Assembly: GCF_030272615.1 (NCBI RefSeq)
Contig: NC_081405.1
Coordinates: 477,599,008-477,663,007, forward strand
Source of the DNA: Cryptomeria japonica
Lineage: Eukaryota > Streptophyta > Pinopsida > Cupressales > Cupressaceae
Direction of reading: 5' to 3'
DNA: 64,000 nucleotides
Of this stretch, positions 46,862 to 57,669 are shown in pieces. Both the position numbers and the translations under genes were made by a program. The notes beneath the pieces were generated by a model. It ran no database searches. It saw only the letters and a program-made list of their open reading frames with translations, and was not told the origin of the DNA. The stretch's first letter is position 1, and each line of letters opens with the position of its first letter.

Positions 46862-48070
46862 ATCCGACGGTTGGCGCTATTTCGCAAAGGCTAAGTGCTC
46901 ACATTTTAAGGCTGCGAAATAGCGAGGATTAATATCAGCCGTCCATGTGTCATGCGGAGGAAGTGAAAGTTGCGGTTGTCAAGAAGGTGGGGCCCCCTCT
47001 ACGTGGTCTTCTCTGGCGTATTAGAGTGCAGCACGTGGCACAGGCCGCCACAGTCAGCATTTTAAGATTAAGGATCAAAGTGGGCCCCAAAGATGAGTCA
47101 GCTCACAGGTGGAGGTGACCTGGCAGGGATAGCTCTTACAATTCATTGAGACCCCGTGGCTCCTTCCAGTGAATGAAAAGTCGACAGGTCAGCTTCAAAG
47201 ATGAAAGGGAGCCAGGTGTCCGTGATGTGTCCATGGGCCCACCTCTTCTGAAAGCTCCTAGCAGGGTTTAAATGCTGAGCAACTTGAGAAAGGATCTGAC
47301 GGTCAGCGCTATTTCGCAAAGGCTAAGTGCTCACATTTTAAGGCTGCGAAATAGCGAGAATGAATATCGGCCGTCCATGTGTCACGATAGGGTAAGTGGA
47401 AGGCATAGTTGTCAGTGATAGCTGGAGCCCCGTGGCTTTCTTTTGGCGTATTATAAGGTAACACGTGGCACAGGCCGCCACAGTCAGCAGGACAAGGGCG
47501 CCAGGTGTCCGTGATGTGTCCGTGGGCCCACCTCTTCTGAAAGCTCCTAGCAGGGTTTAAATGCCATGCAAGTTGAGATAAGATCTAACGGCTCATGCTA
47601 TTTCGCAAGGGTAAGATGCTCACATTTTAAGGCTGCGAAATAGCGAAAGTTAACCTGGACCGTCCACGTGTCTTGATGACACGCGGTCTAAAAGGCAGCT
47701 GTGGGTCCCTATAGTGTATGTTCGACAAATGAAAAGTTGACAGGTCAGCTTCGAAGGTGACAAGAAAGCCAGGTGTCTATGGCGTTTCAATGGGCCCACC
47801 TTTTCTGAGGTAGACCTGTCGAGACTGAAGTGGGGCCCCCCATGGTTCTTCTTCCGGCAAATGACAGAATGACAAATCAGCACAGTGGATGACTAGATGC
47901 CAGATGTCACTGATGACTCAGCGGGCCCACCATTCCTGAGGACCTGTTCGAAGGATTAAAAGGCGATTAACTTGAAAGATAATCCAATGGCCCGCGCTAT
48001 TTCGCAAGGGTTAAGTGCTCACCCTTTAAGGCTGCGAAATAGCGAGAATGAATATCAGTCGTCCACGTGT
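46862..48070 (+). repeat. Four large tandem repeats with a conserved hairpin in E
   Basis: Each unit contains CGCTATTTCGCA, a loop with AAGTGCTCACATTTTAAGG, and TGCGAAATAGCG, a 12-bp inverted repeat. Left arms start at 46875, 47307, 47596 (first base changed) and 47995; right arms at 46913, 47345, 47634 and 48033. Units also share a GAYCYRACGG lead, CGTCCAYGTGTC after the hairpin, and in part CACGTGGCACAGGCCGCCAC and GGGCCCACCTCTTCTGA. Unit lengths vary (432, 289, 399 bp between starts). Position upstream of a TATA box suggests an enhancer-like role. Confidence 0.88.
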
Positions 48071-48116
48071 CATGATGATGACATGGCAAAAAGAGAAAAG
48101 CACGGGCCCGCTACGG

Positions 48117-48123
48117 TATAAAG
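48117..48123 (+). promoter_or_regulatory. TATA box candidate for the E ORF
   Basis: TATAAAG downstream of the four repeats and about 500 bases before the ORF. The closest G-box/ABRE-like motif, CCACGTGTC (48062-48070), is about 50 bases upstream; the same motif recurs with each hairpin repeat. Transcription start not determinable from sequence. Confidence 0.5.
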
Positions 48124-48620
48124 GGCGACATTCAGCCAGTATCAAAATAGAATGTGAGGGGATTTTCTAAGCCAATGGTCGGATGCCGCGTGGTATTATG
48201 TGGCCAATAAAAAGACAGGACTTAGACTAAGGACAAAGCCGTCAAAATGAAATTCACAGAGAGACACTTGCAGAAAGACTGCGGCCCGTTGGAGCTAAAA
48301 TATGAATTCTCGTATGAATTCGATTTTGAAGGGACGGTCGAAGCATGCGGAATCAATGTTACAGTTAAGGCCCAGAGTACAAGCATTTGATTTCCTAACA
48401 ACCAAGTAAGGATACCTCTTAAAAGGATTTTTGCAGAGGAGGCAAACGCAGAGTTATCTTTTACAAATACAGAGAAGGCGAATTGGTTGCAGAGCGAATT
48501 TCTTCGAGCAAGCATCAGGTTTTTTCTTATTTTGTAGCCGTTCTTGTGTTGTGATACGTGAAACTGTTCTCGTATAGCAGAAATATTTTCAGAAGTAATA
48601 TTTATCTGGTTGTATTGCAA

Positions 48621-51600
48621 ATGGCTCCTAAAAGGGAATTTTCTGGTAAAGTTGATTATCTTGAAAGAAGTGTGTGTGATGACTTCTTAGAGCAATTGAC
48701 GCTGTCAACCAACCAGGCATCTAAGGCCAAAGAATTAGTACCCAGGGCTCCCCGACTGAGAATTGGAGAAGGATTGTATGATAAGGGTAATTGGTTAAGA
48801 GACCCACAGGTTGGGCTGTCTGGGTTGGGGCTATTTAAAATCGGTTTTGGAATGAGGAATTCTCCTGCTCCTCAAAATAGCATTTGGGAATTAGATGTTG
48901 GGAAATTGGTAGTCCCAGGGGTGTTCATGGATACAGATTTGTTAACCCAGATGGCATTAAATTATGATTCAGTTACCAGGTGTATCTGGGATGTGAATGG
49001 AAAAACCCTCGTGGAGATAAATGCAGAAGAGCTGAGAAAAGCATTTGGGCTTAGTGAGTTTACCAATTTCTTGGAGCATATAAGCTTCACACAATTAACT
49101 CAGGTGTACAGGGCACAGAGGACTCATCTCAGGAATGGGCCTCTCAAAGAACTTTTTCTGAAAGTGGGAGGGTTAGCAGTTGTAGGGCCCAATACACAAG
49201 AGCCCTTTTCACTAAGTATGTTTACCTTAAGGGCAAAAGGGATGTACTGGGCACTTTGCCAAGTTCTAGGAGAGGATGCTGAATCTAATATACCAAATCA
49301 TTATCTGTTAATGATTGTTCAAATTTTGAATCCTTCTCTTGCTATTACATTTGATTATGCCTCCTATATTGCTGATGCTATCCATGGAGGACTGATGGGG
49401 ATAAAGAATGGGAAGGTGGATAGGCCATTTGGGTGGTATTCACTATTGATGCACCTCTTCCTCTTCAAAGGTGGAGATTATTTTTCCAGTGGAATGGATC
49501 TGGTAAAAGAAAAGGAGGGAGAGAAGATGCCAGTACAATTATGGAGCACCGTATTGTCATGGGATAGAGAGGATGCAAGTTTTCTAAAGTTTGATAAATA
49601 CTTTGCATCCAAAATAAGGACTCTTCTTTGCTCTGACAATCCACGAGTCCCCAAGATTCTTCTGGAATTCCTAAGACCAAAAGAATTCGCAGAGAATGTC
49701 AAGATTGTTCATAACTGGGGTGATATGTATTTGTATCCAGTGTCCACAGTGTTTAGGGTCTTTGGTTTCAGAGGCACCCCATTTTTGTTACCATACTAGG
49801 TCCCCCTCAAAGTGGGAATAGCTGAGATTCTCAGACAAATTGGTGACTTGCAAGAGGTAGAGTTAACAGGCCAAGGTAAAGGGACTATTTTCCCTACAGC
49901 TACAGTAGCCCACCAATTTGTAATCACCAAGGGCGGCTGGAAATGTTTTGAGGATTTCCTCAAACCCTACCATTTGTCCACTGCAGTGTCAAGATGTGCT
50001 GATCCGGAGGACTTCTACAATGGTGTATTCCGGAAGAAAGTAGCATGCAGAGGTAGGCCCCATCAATTCCACTTTCCTGAAGACCTCATTAGGAATGAAT
50101 TTGATTTGGATGAACAGGAGTTGAGGAAGGAAAAATGGGTAGCTTACAGGAAGGCCCTGGATTTTGTGCATCAATTTGATGCTAGCTATGACCCATTGTC
50201 TAGCTTCTTCCCATTGGAAGAAAAGATAAAATTTTTGATTATTTGTTTTGAGGATGTGATGCAGACAATAAAGGAGAAAAGGGGAGTTGTAATTAAAAAC
50301 AACCCTGAGAAAGCAAGAATGATTTTGGGGAAATCAGCTCCTATTAAAGCCATCCCTCCTGGTGATTACACCCTGCATAAGAAAGCAGGTTACAGTGTGT
50401 TGGTGTCTGCAAGAGGGGAACCCTCTTCATCTAAAGGGAAGAGGAAAGCACATGAAGTCATTGACATCCAAGACAGCCCAAAGAAGCAGAGGGTGGGGAA
50501 GGAAGTGCAATCAGATATACCCTTATATTCCCCATCCCAATCCCCTCTCCACATTGGAGATGAACAAGCAGCAACTGAATACCTCTCTCAGTTGGGCAGT
50601 TTGGGGGAGATTGCGTATACATATGATGAAGTGGAAGAGGGGATGCCAGAAGAACCCACTGAAGCACAAATGGACATCACCTTGACTGAACTCAAAGGCC
50701 AGGAGTGGGATCCTGAGATAAAGAAGGCCACTAGTGCTTTTCTAGCCGATGATAGTTTTGTAACATCTGAAGCATTCATGCAGTTTATATGGAAACAACA
50801 TATAGATAAATATAATGCTAGATGTGAAACAAGAAAGGCAGAACAATTAAATAAAGATCCAGCCTTGGTGGAGGAAGAAATAAAACAGGAGATGATGGAA
50901 GAATTCAAAACCATCACTCCTGAACAGGGGAGAGATTTAGTAGCACAAGCTGGAGTGCTCATTTTGCCAGAATGGAATATTGCTGATGCTCTGGTGCTGG
51001 ATGTAGTGAGGAAAGAAACCAAACCCATGGAAGGGGTTACATTCAGTAAAGACAATGCTGCTCTAGTCATGTGGTCCCTTAAGAGAAATGAGGACAAGAA
51101 GGGTAAAGACACCACAGGGACAAGTCACATTGGCGGATTGATGGTCAGGAGAGTAGAAAGTACAGGGGTAGTAGAGGCTGCTAGCACGGTGTTGGAGATT
51201 GCCAAATTTAGTGTTGCAGTAGCTGAGAAGGATGCTAAAGAAAAAGAGGCTCTCCAGCTCAAATTGGAAACAGTCTTGAAGGCTTATGACAGTGCCAAGG
51301 AGGAAATAAGAGGCAAGGAGAGTATTATTGCCAGATTGCAGAGCCAATTAGCAGGACAACGTCAACAAGGTGAATCTTCAACTTTAATGATCACCTCTTC
51401 TCCTGCAAGACCTCCACCTACTAGCCCCATTATTGAGCTCCCACCATCTCCTGCACCTTCCAGCTCTCAGATGATAGAGATAACTCCCCAAGAATTGGAG
51501 AGTCTTAAGCAAACTCAGGCCTATTATGCAGGGAAGTATGAAGAAAAGATTAAGGCCACTGTCTCCAGTTTTGCAGACACTATAAATGCTTCACTCCTTC

Positions 51601-52223
51601 ACAATAGTGTAGGAAAAGTCATGGAGATATGGACTGAGTTGATAAGAGATAAAGTCATATTGACACCCATTTTTGACAGATGGAGGCCTAGGGAGCAGGA
51701 TTTGGAGTTCATGTGTGTTTCTTGTGATGAAGCAAGAGCTAACCCTATTATCAAATCTACTTCTGATATCACTAAGAGTTTATTGCAATTGGCGACAGAG
51801 GTGGATAATGTGGAAAGAAGGGTTAAATTGCTTAAAAAGGAATACACTGATCAGGTTTGTGAGTTACTTCCAGGAATTTTTGCCAATCCAGATCAGCTGA
51901 AAGATAAGCAGATATGGCTCAATGAGATAAATGTTAAATTGTCAGCAAGGGTCAAGGGAATTATTGATCTGGATGACACCTCATTTTTTGTTATAACCAT
52001 ATAGGAAATAGAGAGAATTAAATCACACTACAGTTTTCTTAACTCAGAAGTCAACAAACTGAGGAATTCTTGGAAAGGGTTGACTAAGGTTAAAAGTGAT
52101 GTGATTAATTTTGTATGGCCGACCGAGGAGACGTATGGTGAGTGGGGAATTAAATATTCCACTCGAGATCCGGAGCAGTTAGAGAACGTCCCTGAAAAGC
52201 CAGAGGAGGTTGCAACTGAATAA
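48621..52223 (+). pseudogene. 1200-codon ORF of element E, two in-frame TAG stops
   Basis: ATG 48621 (MAPKREFSGKVDYLE) to TAA 52221-52223, interrupted only by TAG at 49797-49799 and 52002-52004, no frameshift. N-terminal 400 codons: globular, Phe/Leu-rich (VFMDTDLLTQMALNYD, WDVNGKTLVEINAEELRKAF, ITFDYASYIADAIHGGLMG, GWYSLLMHLFLFKGG). After the first stop comes a second domain (HQFVITKGGWKCFEDFLKPY, FYNGVFRKKVACRGRP). A nuclear-signal-like KGKRKAHE...SPKKQRVGK lies near 50430-50500, then acidic and coiled-coil segments, a Pro/Ser linker (51400-51470) and a helical C-terminus. It resembles the layout of large accessory ORFs in plant LTR elements; I cannot assign a family or enzyme. If both TAGs were CAG, the frame would be intact. 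Confidence 0.7.
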
Positions 52224-53196
52224 CCTGTCCAACAGACTGCTGAAGAAGCTGAAAAGAGCGCATAACTGAAATTGTAACTTCTTCAATTTTTGAAGTAATT
52301 GTAACAAACTTTCCTCAAAGAAGTCCGAAGCTTTGTGCATCCATATTGTTATAAATGGATACCAGGACTAGAGAGAAGGGGATCACACAATTTTTTGTAA
52401 GAAAACGCTGCAGAAATGTTATCTGAGCTTTTCCAAAGTTTAATGGAGAATCAGACTCTTGTAAAATCTTTTTTCAAATGAATATCAATATACAGACCAT
52501 CAGTTTTGAGTAAAGCTCTGTGTCGTCTTCAAATTTGTCCTTAATCGTATTTATTCTTTCATTCGGAATAATCTAGGATTTTTCTGTTTGAATGGAATTG
52601 TGAGGCAATCTCAGTATGGGTGTTTCTAGCTTTTCTCTTTAGGAGGGAAATTAAACAGGCATGACCACTCTACTAGTAAATACTTCGGGATGAACTTTGA
52701 ATTTTGAGGATCTTAGCTTATTTTGAAGTGATTAAATTCTTGTTGATGCTAGGCATTTATAGGGATAAATGGAGACCAAGTTGATGGGAAGTATAGAGAT
52801 GTTTTATTTCAGGAGTTTTATTTGAGTTTGAGTGACTCTGTAGCCTTGGATAAAGCACTGGTACTAATCGAAGCTGTTTATTGCATGCTTTGTTGATCAA
52901 ATATACTGAAGTTGAATATTGTTTCATTCTTTGTGTTCAGTTGTTTTTTTTTTAAGGTGAACAAACTCACTGGTTTTCTGGACTGGTTTGCTGTGGGTTT
53001 GTTGCTTAAGAATGTGAAGTTAATTCACAAAGGGTATACCCGCCTGGGCTTAAGGAAGAGCCCGAAGTGTAGAAGGTCTAACCAAACCTTGTCATATGTT
53101 GTCTCTGAAATCCTTTTATCCTTGATGTCTTCTCGGCACCGATTTTAGATTATATTATTAAAGGCATTGAAGGGTAATCAGATTTTGAGAACAACA
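52224..53196 (+). other. 3' noncoding part of element E
   Basis: AT-rich, no supported ORF. It contains a T-run at 52946-52955 and a small hairpin GGGCTTAAGGAAGAGCCC at 53047-53064. It ends in AACAACA before the CAAGC duplication. No similarity to 46526-47000 is visible. Confidence 0.5.
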
Positions 53197-53201
53197 CAAG
53201 C

Positions 53202-55338
53202 AAATCCTCTATCCTAGGGATTGGGAACCTATACCTTATAGTTATCTTGTTGATGGCCATTGAGTTTGTACAAAGCCTCCAAGTGCCTTCTTTCTTGGGT
53301 GAAAGGACAACAGGTACTACACATGGGCTTAAGCTCTTGCCAATCAGTCCTAATTCAAGAAATTCTTCAATCTGCCTTGTCATTTATGCATTCTGGTCTA
53401 GAGTGAGTTTGTAAGATGCTTTGTTTGGGAGAGTAGATCTAGGGATCAGATATATGAAATGACTAGTGTCTCTCACTAGTGGTAGGGATCTTGGAATTCC
53501 ATCTGAGATGTTGCCTTTATGCTTATCAAGAAACTCTCTGACTACAGGGTCCATGTGCTTCTGTCCTCCCTCTTTCTCTTCTACAAACTTCTCTTTCCTT
53601 GTCACCTTGGGGCTAGGCATGAGGGCATATAAAACTACACCTTTATCTACAACCTCCTTCATGAACTATTTACCTTCTACCATCAACACCTTGGCATCCT
53701 TCCCTATTGATTCCATCTCTTCCTCTATTAGAGGTAAGAGTTCTATCACCTTACCATCCTTGGTGATTGAATAGGTGTTTCTCAACCCATCATGATGAGC
53801 TTTCAAGTCATATTGCCATGGTCTCCCAAACAAGAGATGGCATCCATCCATCTTGGCTATATCAAATAGAAGTCTATCCTTGTATGATCCAATCTGAAAC
53901 TCCACCCAACCCTGCTCTTCTACCACTGCTTACTGACCTTGGGTGAGTCATGAGACCTTGTAGGGGTAAGGATGAGGCAACTTTCTAAGTTTAATCTTTT
54001 CTACCATTCCAAGTAATACAAAATTTTCAGTGGATCTAGAGTCTATCAAGACCTTGCATACCTTTCCTCCTGCCTTGCAAGTGGTTTTGAAAAGAGACTT
54101 CCTTTGTGTAGGCTCCTTGTCAGGTATCTACATGGTGGTTACTATTCTACTCATCATCAGAGCCTCTCCTCTTTTAGAATAGCCATAGCTATCAGGAGCA
54201 TTAAAACTTTGATAAGTGTTTTCACTTGTCACACTTTGACAATCAGATTCCTGCACCAAATTGCTTCTCCTTTCTCCCATGGAGCTAGAAGCCTTCTCTA
54301 ACACCTATTGGCCATGTTCCCTTCTTGGTTGTAGATTTAGAACCTAAGAGGCCCTCTGCCTTGGTATCTTCCTCTAGAGGGTGGTCTTCTACCCCTAAAG
54401 TTCCCTCTTGGATTGTATCCCCCTCCTTGGTTGTAACTACTCTCTCCTCTATTACCTTCTTGGTTAGAGTCACCTTGGTACCCGAAACCATTTCTTCTAC
54501 CTTTGAAAGGGCCTCTTCCCCCTTTTTGTTGTCTCCCTTTACCTCTTCCATTTTGTTCTTTCCTTCTCTTCAACTTCTCCTCCACCTTGAGTGCCAACTG
54601 AAAGAACTTTTGGACTGTCTCCGGGGTGTGGAGATTCAAATCTTCTTGGATTGTAAATCTCAACCCATTGAGATATCTTGCCACCTTCTCATCTTCACTC
54701 TCTTTCACCTTTGTCCTCACACAAAACTTCATGAAATCCTCTGTATAGGAACTCACGTCCATCTCCTTCTGCTTCAAATTTTGTCTTCTTCTATGAAATT
54801 GGACATTGTAGTCAATTGGGACATAGGCTTCTTTCACCAAAGCCATCATCTTCTTCCATGTAGCCACTCTTCTCCTTCCCTCTTTCACCCTCTCATCTTG
54901 GATGAAATTCCACCAAGCTAGTGCATCCCCTTTCATTTTGGATTGGGCCATTTTCACCCTCTATTGCTCTGGTATGTCTTCTCTTTCAAAAAAATTGTCC
55001 AAGGACTCTATCCACTCCATCTTGCCTGCAAACACTGGAAGATCCATCTTCACATCCATTGTTCTTCTTTCCTTGGACTTGAGGACACTCAACAAGGGTC
55101 TCTGGTCTATAGGAACCTCTAGTTATTTTTTCCTAGGGATCTCCTCTTTATCCCTTTCTTCTCTAGAGTCTCTCTCTCCCCTCTCCACTCTATCCTTCAA
55201 CTGGTCCATCTCATTTCTCAAGGCCTGATTCTTGACCCTGACTTATCTTCTCTCTGCCATCTGCTTCTTCACTAGGACATTGAACTCAGCATTGGTCATT
55301 CTTGAAGGTGTGTCTTGGGATCCCTCTTCTTCTGACAT
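53202..55338 (-). pseudogene. Element F gag, protease and RT N-terminus
   Basis: ATG 55338 (MSEEEGSQDTPSRM) follows the primer-binding site. The gag core, DALAWWNFIQDERV...YNVQFHRRRQNLKQ...YLNGLRFTIQ, is open at 54337-54957 and ends in an Arg/Gly-rich tail. The protease motif is altered: LIDSRSTENF near 54040 instead of DSGST. The end of protease (DGCHLLFGRPWQYD) and the RT start (LGLIGKSLSPCVVPVVLSPKKEGTWRLC, INKITIRYRFPIPRIEDLL) follow, then E interrupts. Stops at about 55243, 54285, 53930 and 53664. Gag-pol order and RPW motif confirm Ty3/gypsy. Confidence 0.85.
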
Positions 55339-55390
55339 CTTGTCTTCTCCTTCTATCCAAAGAACACTCCTATGCTTTGATACCACTTTA

Positions 55391-56900
55391 TGCAGAGCCC
55401 TACCCACACCTAAGGACAATACCAAATAGAATTAGACTTATGACCCCCCAAATGAAGACAAGGGTCCTGCAAGGAAGGGCTCCACACCTTGGATGAGTCT
55501 ACTCATAAGTTCACTAGGCTTGGGCCTACTCAAGATGAGTAAGTGCCTCAATACCTACCCTACACCATCCCATGACACCCTACTCCTAAGGGATTAGGAA
55601 TTTATTCATTTATGGCCATTAGGAACTGGTCCAAGCATTGGTTTTGAGATTAGGCTCTAGTTCCTTATACCTCCTTTAGAAATCTACCCTCTAGGCTTGT
55701 AGCCCTATTTGGCAATAAAATTGGTCTTAACTCCAAAATATTCCACACACCCATACAAAAAAATAACCATTTCAGACACCCTTTTGGAATTTTTACTAAT
55801 TCCCAAAATGGTTTGATCTGACTTGCAATTACAAGGTCTGAACCCTTTAGAGGCCAAGAGACCTAATAGGGGCTATTAGGCCTATGTTTCAAAGCAACTA
55901 CCAATCAATGGAATCAAAATAGAAAAACAACTCTATGAGTATGTGGGGGATGATGAGTAACTCCAATTCCAGAGTTTCATGCTTGGAATCCACCACTATG
56001 ATGTTTTAGGATGACTGTCCTAAATCTTGTCCTAGGTAGTCACATAGGGATGCCTACCTAATTTTGCTCCTTTCTCCACACAACCAAGTTTCCCCTGAAA
56101 CAACCCATATAACTCTAAAGTATAAAGGCTTCCCCTAGATCCTTCCAAAGGAAAAGTCTTCTAGTGGACTAGAATGCAAGACAAGGGCATGTTCATCCAA
56201 AACCCTCTCCAAACCCTCAATTTATGTGTTGCAGTCAGAAGAATGGAGGGTTCTTGCTACTCTAAAACAATTAGGATCTCCGACTACCACCAAAAAAAAT
56301 CTATATAATCCCTCTATCTACTCCATGAATTTTTTGATTCAAGTCAATCCCTACAGGCATGTGCAACTCTTGCAAACTAGAATTTATGGGAAAACTACAG
56401 TATTTTAGTGTTTTATTGCCTCACAAACTCAAATGACAACAACAAAAACCTTGGGAATCATGTCCACAAGGCTTATAAAACTCTTCAATTGTTTCCAATT
56501 TAATTTGGTGTATTTTGTATCCGTTGAAAGGCTTCCCCCAACCGTATTTCAAAAAGTTGCACTTTTGCACTCAAAAGTTGTATTTTTCAAAAGTTTCAAT
56601 TTTGCAATTTTGCACAAAATGTTGTCATACTTGCTAGGGTTGGGATCCACACACATGGATCATCCAAACACTCTTAAAACATGTGTCAAACATAAAAAAA
56701 CACAATACTAAACCATCTACTACCCCTATTGACCGCATTGTCCCAATTGGCTTATCAAATTGCCTAATTGGTGACATGGGCTTACATGGTGGGGTTTATT
56801 GAATACATGGAACAAAAGACATGCTAAGACACTATAATTTTCCTAGTATTCATCCTTAGAGTTATGATTGGAGTTTTAATTAGGGGCCCCTTCACCAACA
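55391..56900 (-). repeat. 5' LTR of element F
   Basis: 1510 bp, TGCAGAGCCCTACC (end in element orientation) to CTTCACCAACA (start). It matches 36153-38732 around its solo-LTR interruption. Contains no supported ORF. Confidence 0.88.
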
Positions 56901-57318
56901 CTTTTGGTGGAGCTTTCTTTCTTGGAAAGAAATTGGTTTGATGGGTCAACAAAAAATAGTCATGCATTTCTTTATCTACTGTAGAAGCTAAATATGTTGT
57001 AGTGGCAACTAATTGTAGTCAAGTCTTATAGATGAAGCAAATGTTTAAGGATATCAAGGTAATTGTAGTGAAATTGTAGTTATCTATTCTGATAACTCTG
57101 TAACTATTGACATGTCTAAGAATCCAGTATTTCACTCTAATACTAAACACATATCAATAAAAGATAACTTTCTGAAGGACAAGGTGAAAGAAAAGGAAGT
57201 CAAATTGGTTTATGTAAACACTAAAGAGCAGATTGTAGATATATTCACTAAACCATTGTCTAAGGAAACATTTGAGTATTTGAGAGATAGGCTAGGGGTA
57301 TCTACCCCTCCAGAATAA
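56901..57318 (+). pseudogene. Element B RNase H C-terminus
   Basis: Resumes after F as GGAFFLGKK, then SKNPVFHSNTKHISIKDNFL, VKLVYVNTKEQIVDIFTKPL and YLRDRLGVSTPPE before TAA at 57316-57318. The last 68 codons from 57112 are open. Confidence 0.87.
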
Positions 57319-57669
57319 ACTTAATTGATGGAGTAGACCATTAGTCCGGTATGCATCATCAACTTTATCCTTTGCTCTAGGTTGATGTAGTGGTGCTATT
57401 GCTCAGGGAGAGCAATCAACTTTGAGATTCAAAGGCTTATATTCTTGCTTTGATATTTTTGTCTTATTTATGGCATTGATGTCAAAGGGGGAGAGATAGT
57501 GATGTGAAAAATAAATTTTGAACTTTATAGCGATATTATTCACACGGGGAGAGTTATTGATATTCAAGAGATTGTTTGTTTTCTTCCACAAGGGGAGACT
57601 TGTTTAGCATTTCTTGGTACTTAGATGTTTTTCACATCTAGTGTTGCCATCAATGCCAAAGGGGGATAT
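57319..57669 (+). promoter_or_regulatory. 3' UTR of element B with polypurine-tract motif array
   Basis: The tract CAAAGGGGGATAT (57657-57669) abuts the 3' LTR. Earlier tract-like blocks: CTCAGGGAGAG near 57402, GTCAAAGGGGGAGAGAT near 57482-57498, CGGGGAGAG near 57544-57552 and AGGGGAGAC near 57590-57598. Confidence 0.78.

Larger units (their letters stand above)
46526..53196 (+). mobile_element. Element E: 6.67-kb TG...CA unit carrying a 1200-codon ORF
   Basis: Starts TGTTATCGATG and ends TTTTGAGAACAACA; CAAGC flanks both sides (46521-46525, 53197-53201), and deleting E restores the F reverse transcriptase frame (RIEDLL/DCLGSAKYF). The 5-bp duplication and TGTT...AACA ends fit LTR-retroelement integration. 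Comparing the first and last kilobase by eye I find no repeated LTR, and no RT, integrase or protease. It is either a giant solo LTR with an internal gene, or a non-autonomous element with very short or diverged LTRs. Confidence 0.8.
36153..56900 (-). mobile_element. Element F: chromodomain Ty3/gypsy retrotransposon nested in B
   Basis: LTRs at 36153-38732 (3', containing a solo LTR) and 55391-56900 (5') match at TGCAGAGCCCTA..., ...CTCCACACCTTGGATGAGTC and GAAAGGCTTCCCCCAACC. Primer-binding site (minus) is at 55374-55385, TGGTATCAAAGC. Order gag, protease, RT, RNase H, integrase, chromodomain defines a Ty3/gypsy chromovirus. Flanks CTTGA (36148) and CTTTT (56901) may be a decayed copy of CTTCT, the sequence expected at that RNase H site. 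It is interrupted by E in RT and G near integrase. Confidence 0.88.

Noticed and set aside
46862..48070. Hairpin repeats as a CRISPR array or integron-type sites
   Set aside because: Eukaryotic context, only four irregularly spaced units, repeats far longer than CRISPR repeats and no unique short spacers.
46526..53196. E as a Helitron or DNA transposon
   Set aside because: Helitrons make no target duplication. The TIR-like match is only about five bases (TGTTR), and no transposase motif is seen; a 5-bp duplication with TG...CA ends fits LTR integration better.
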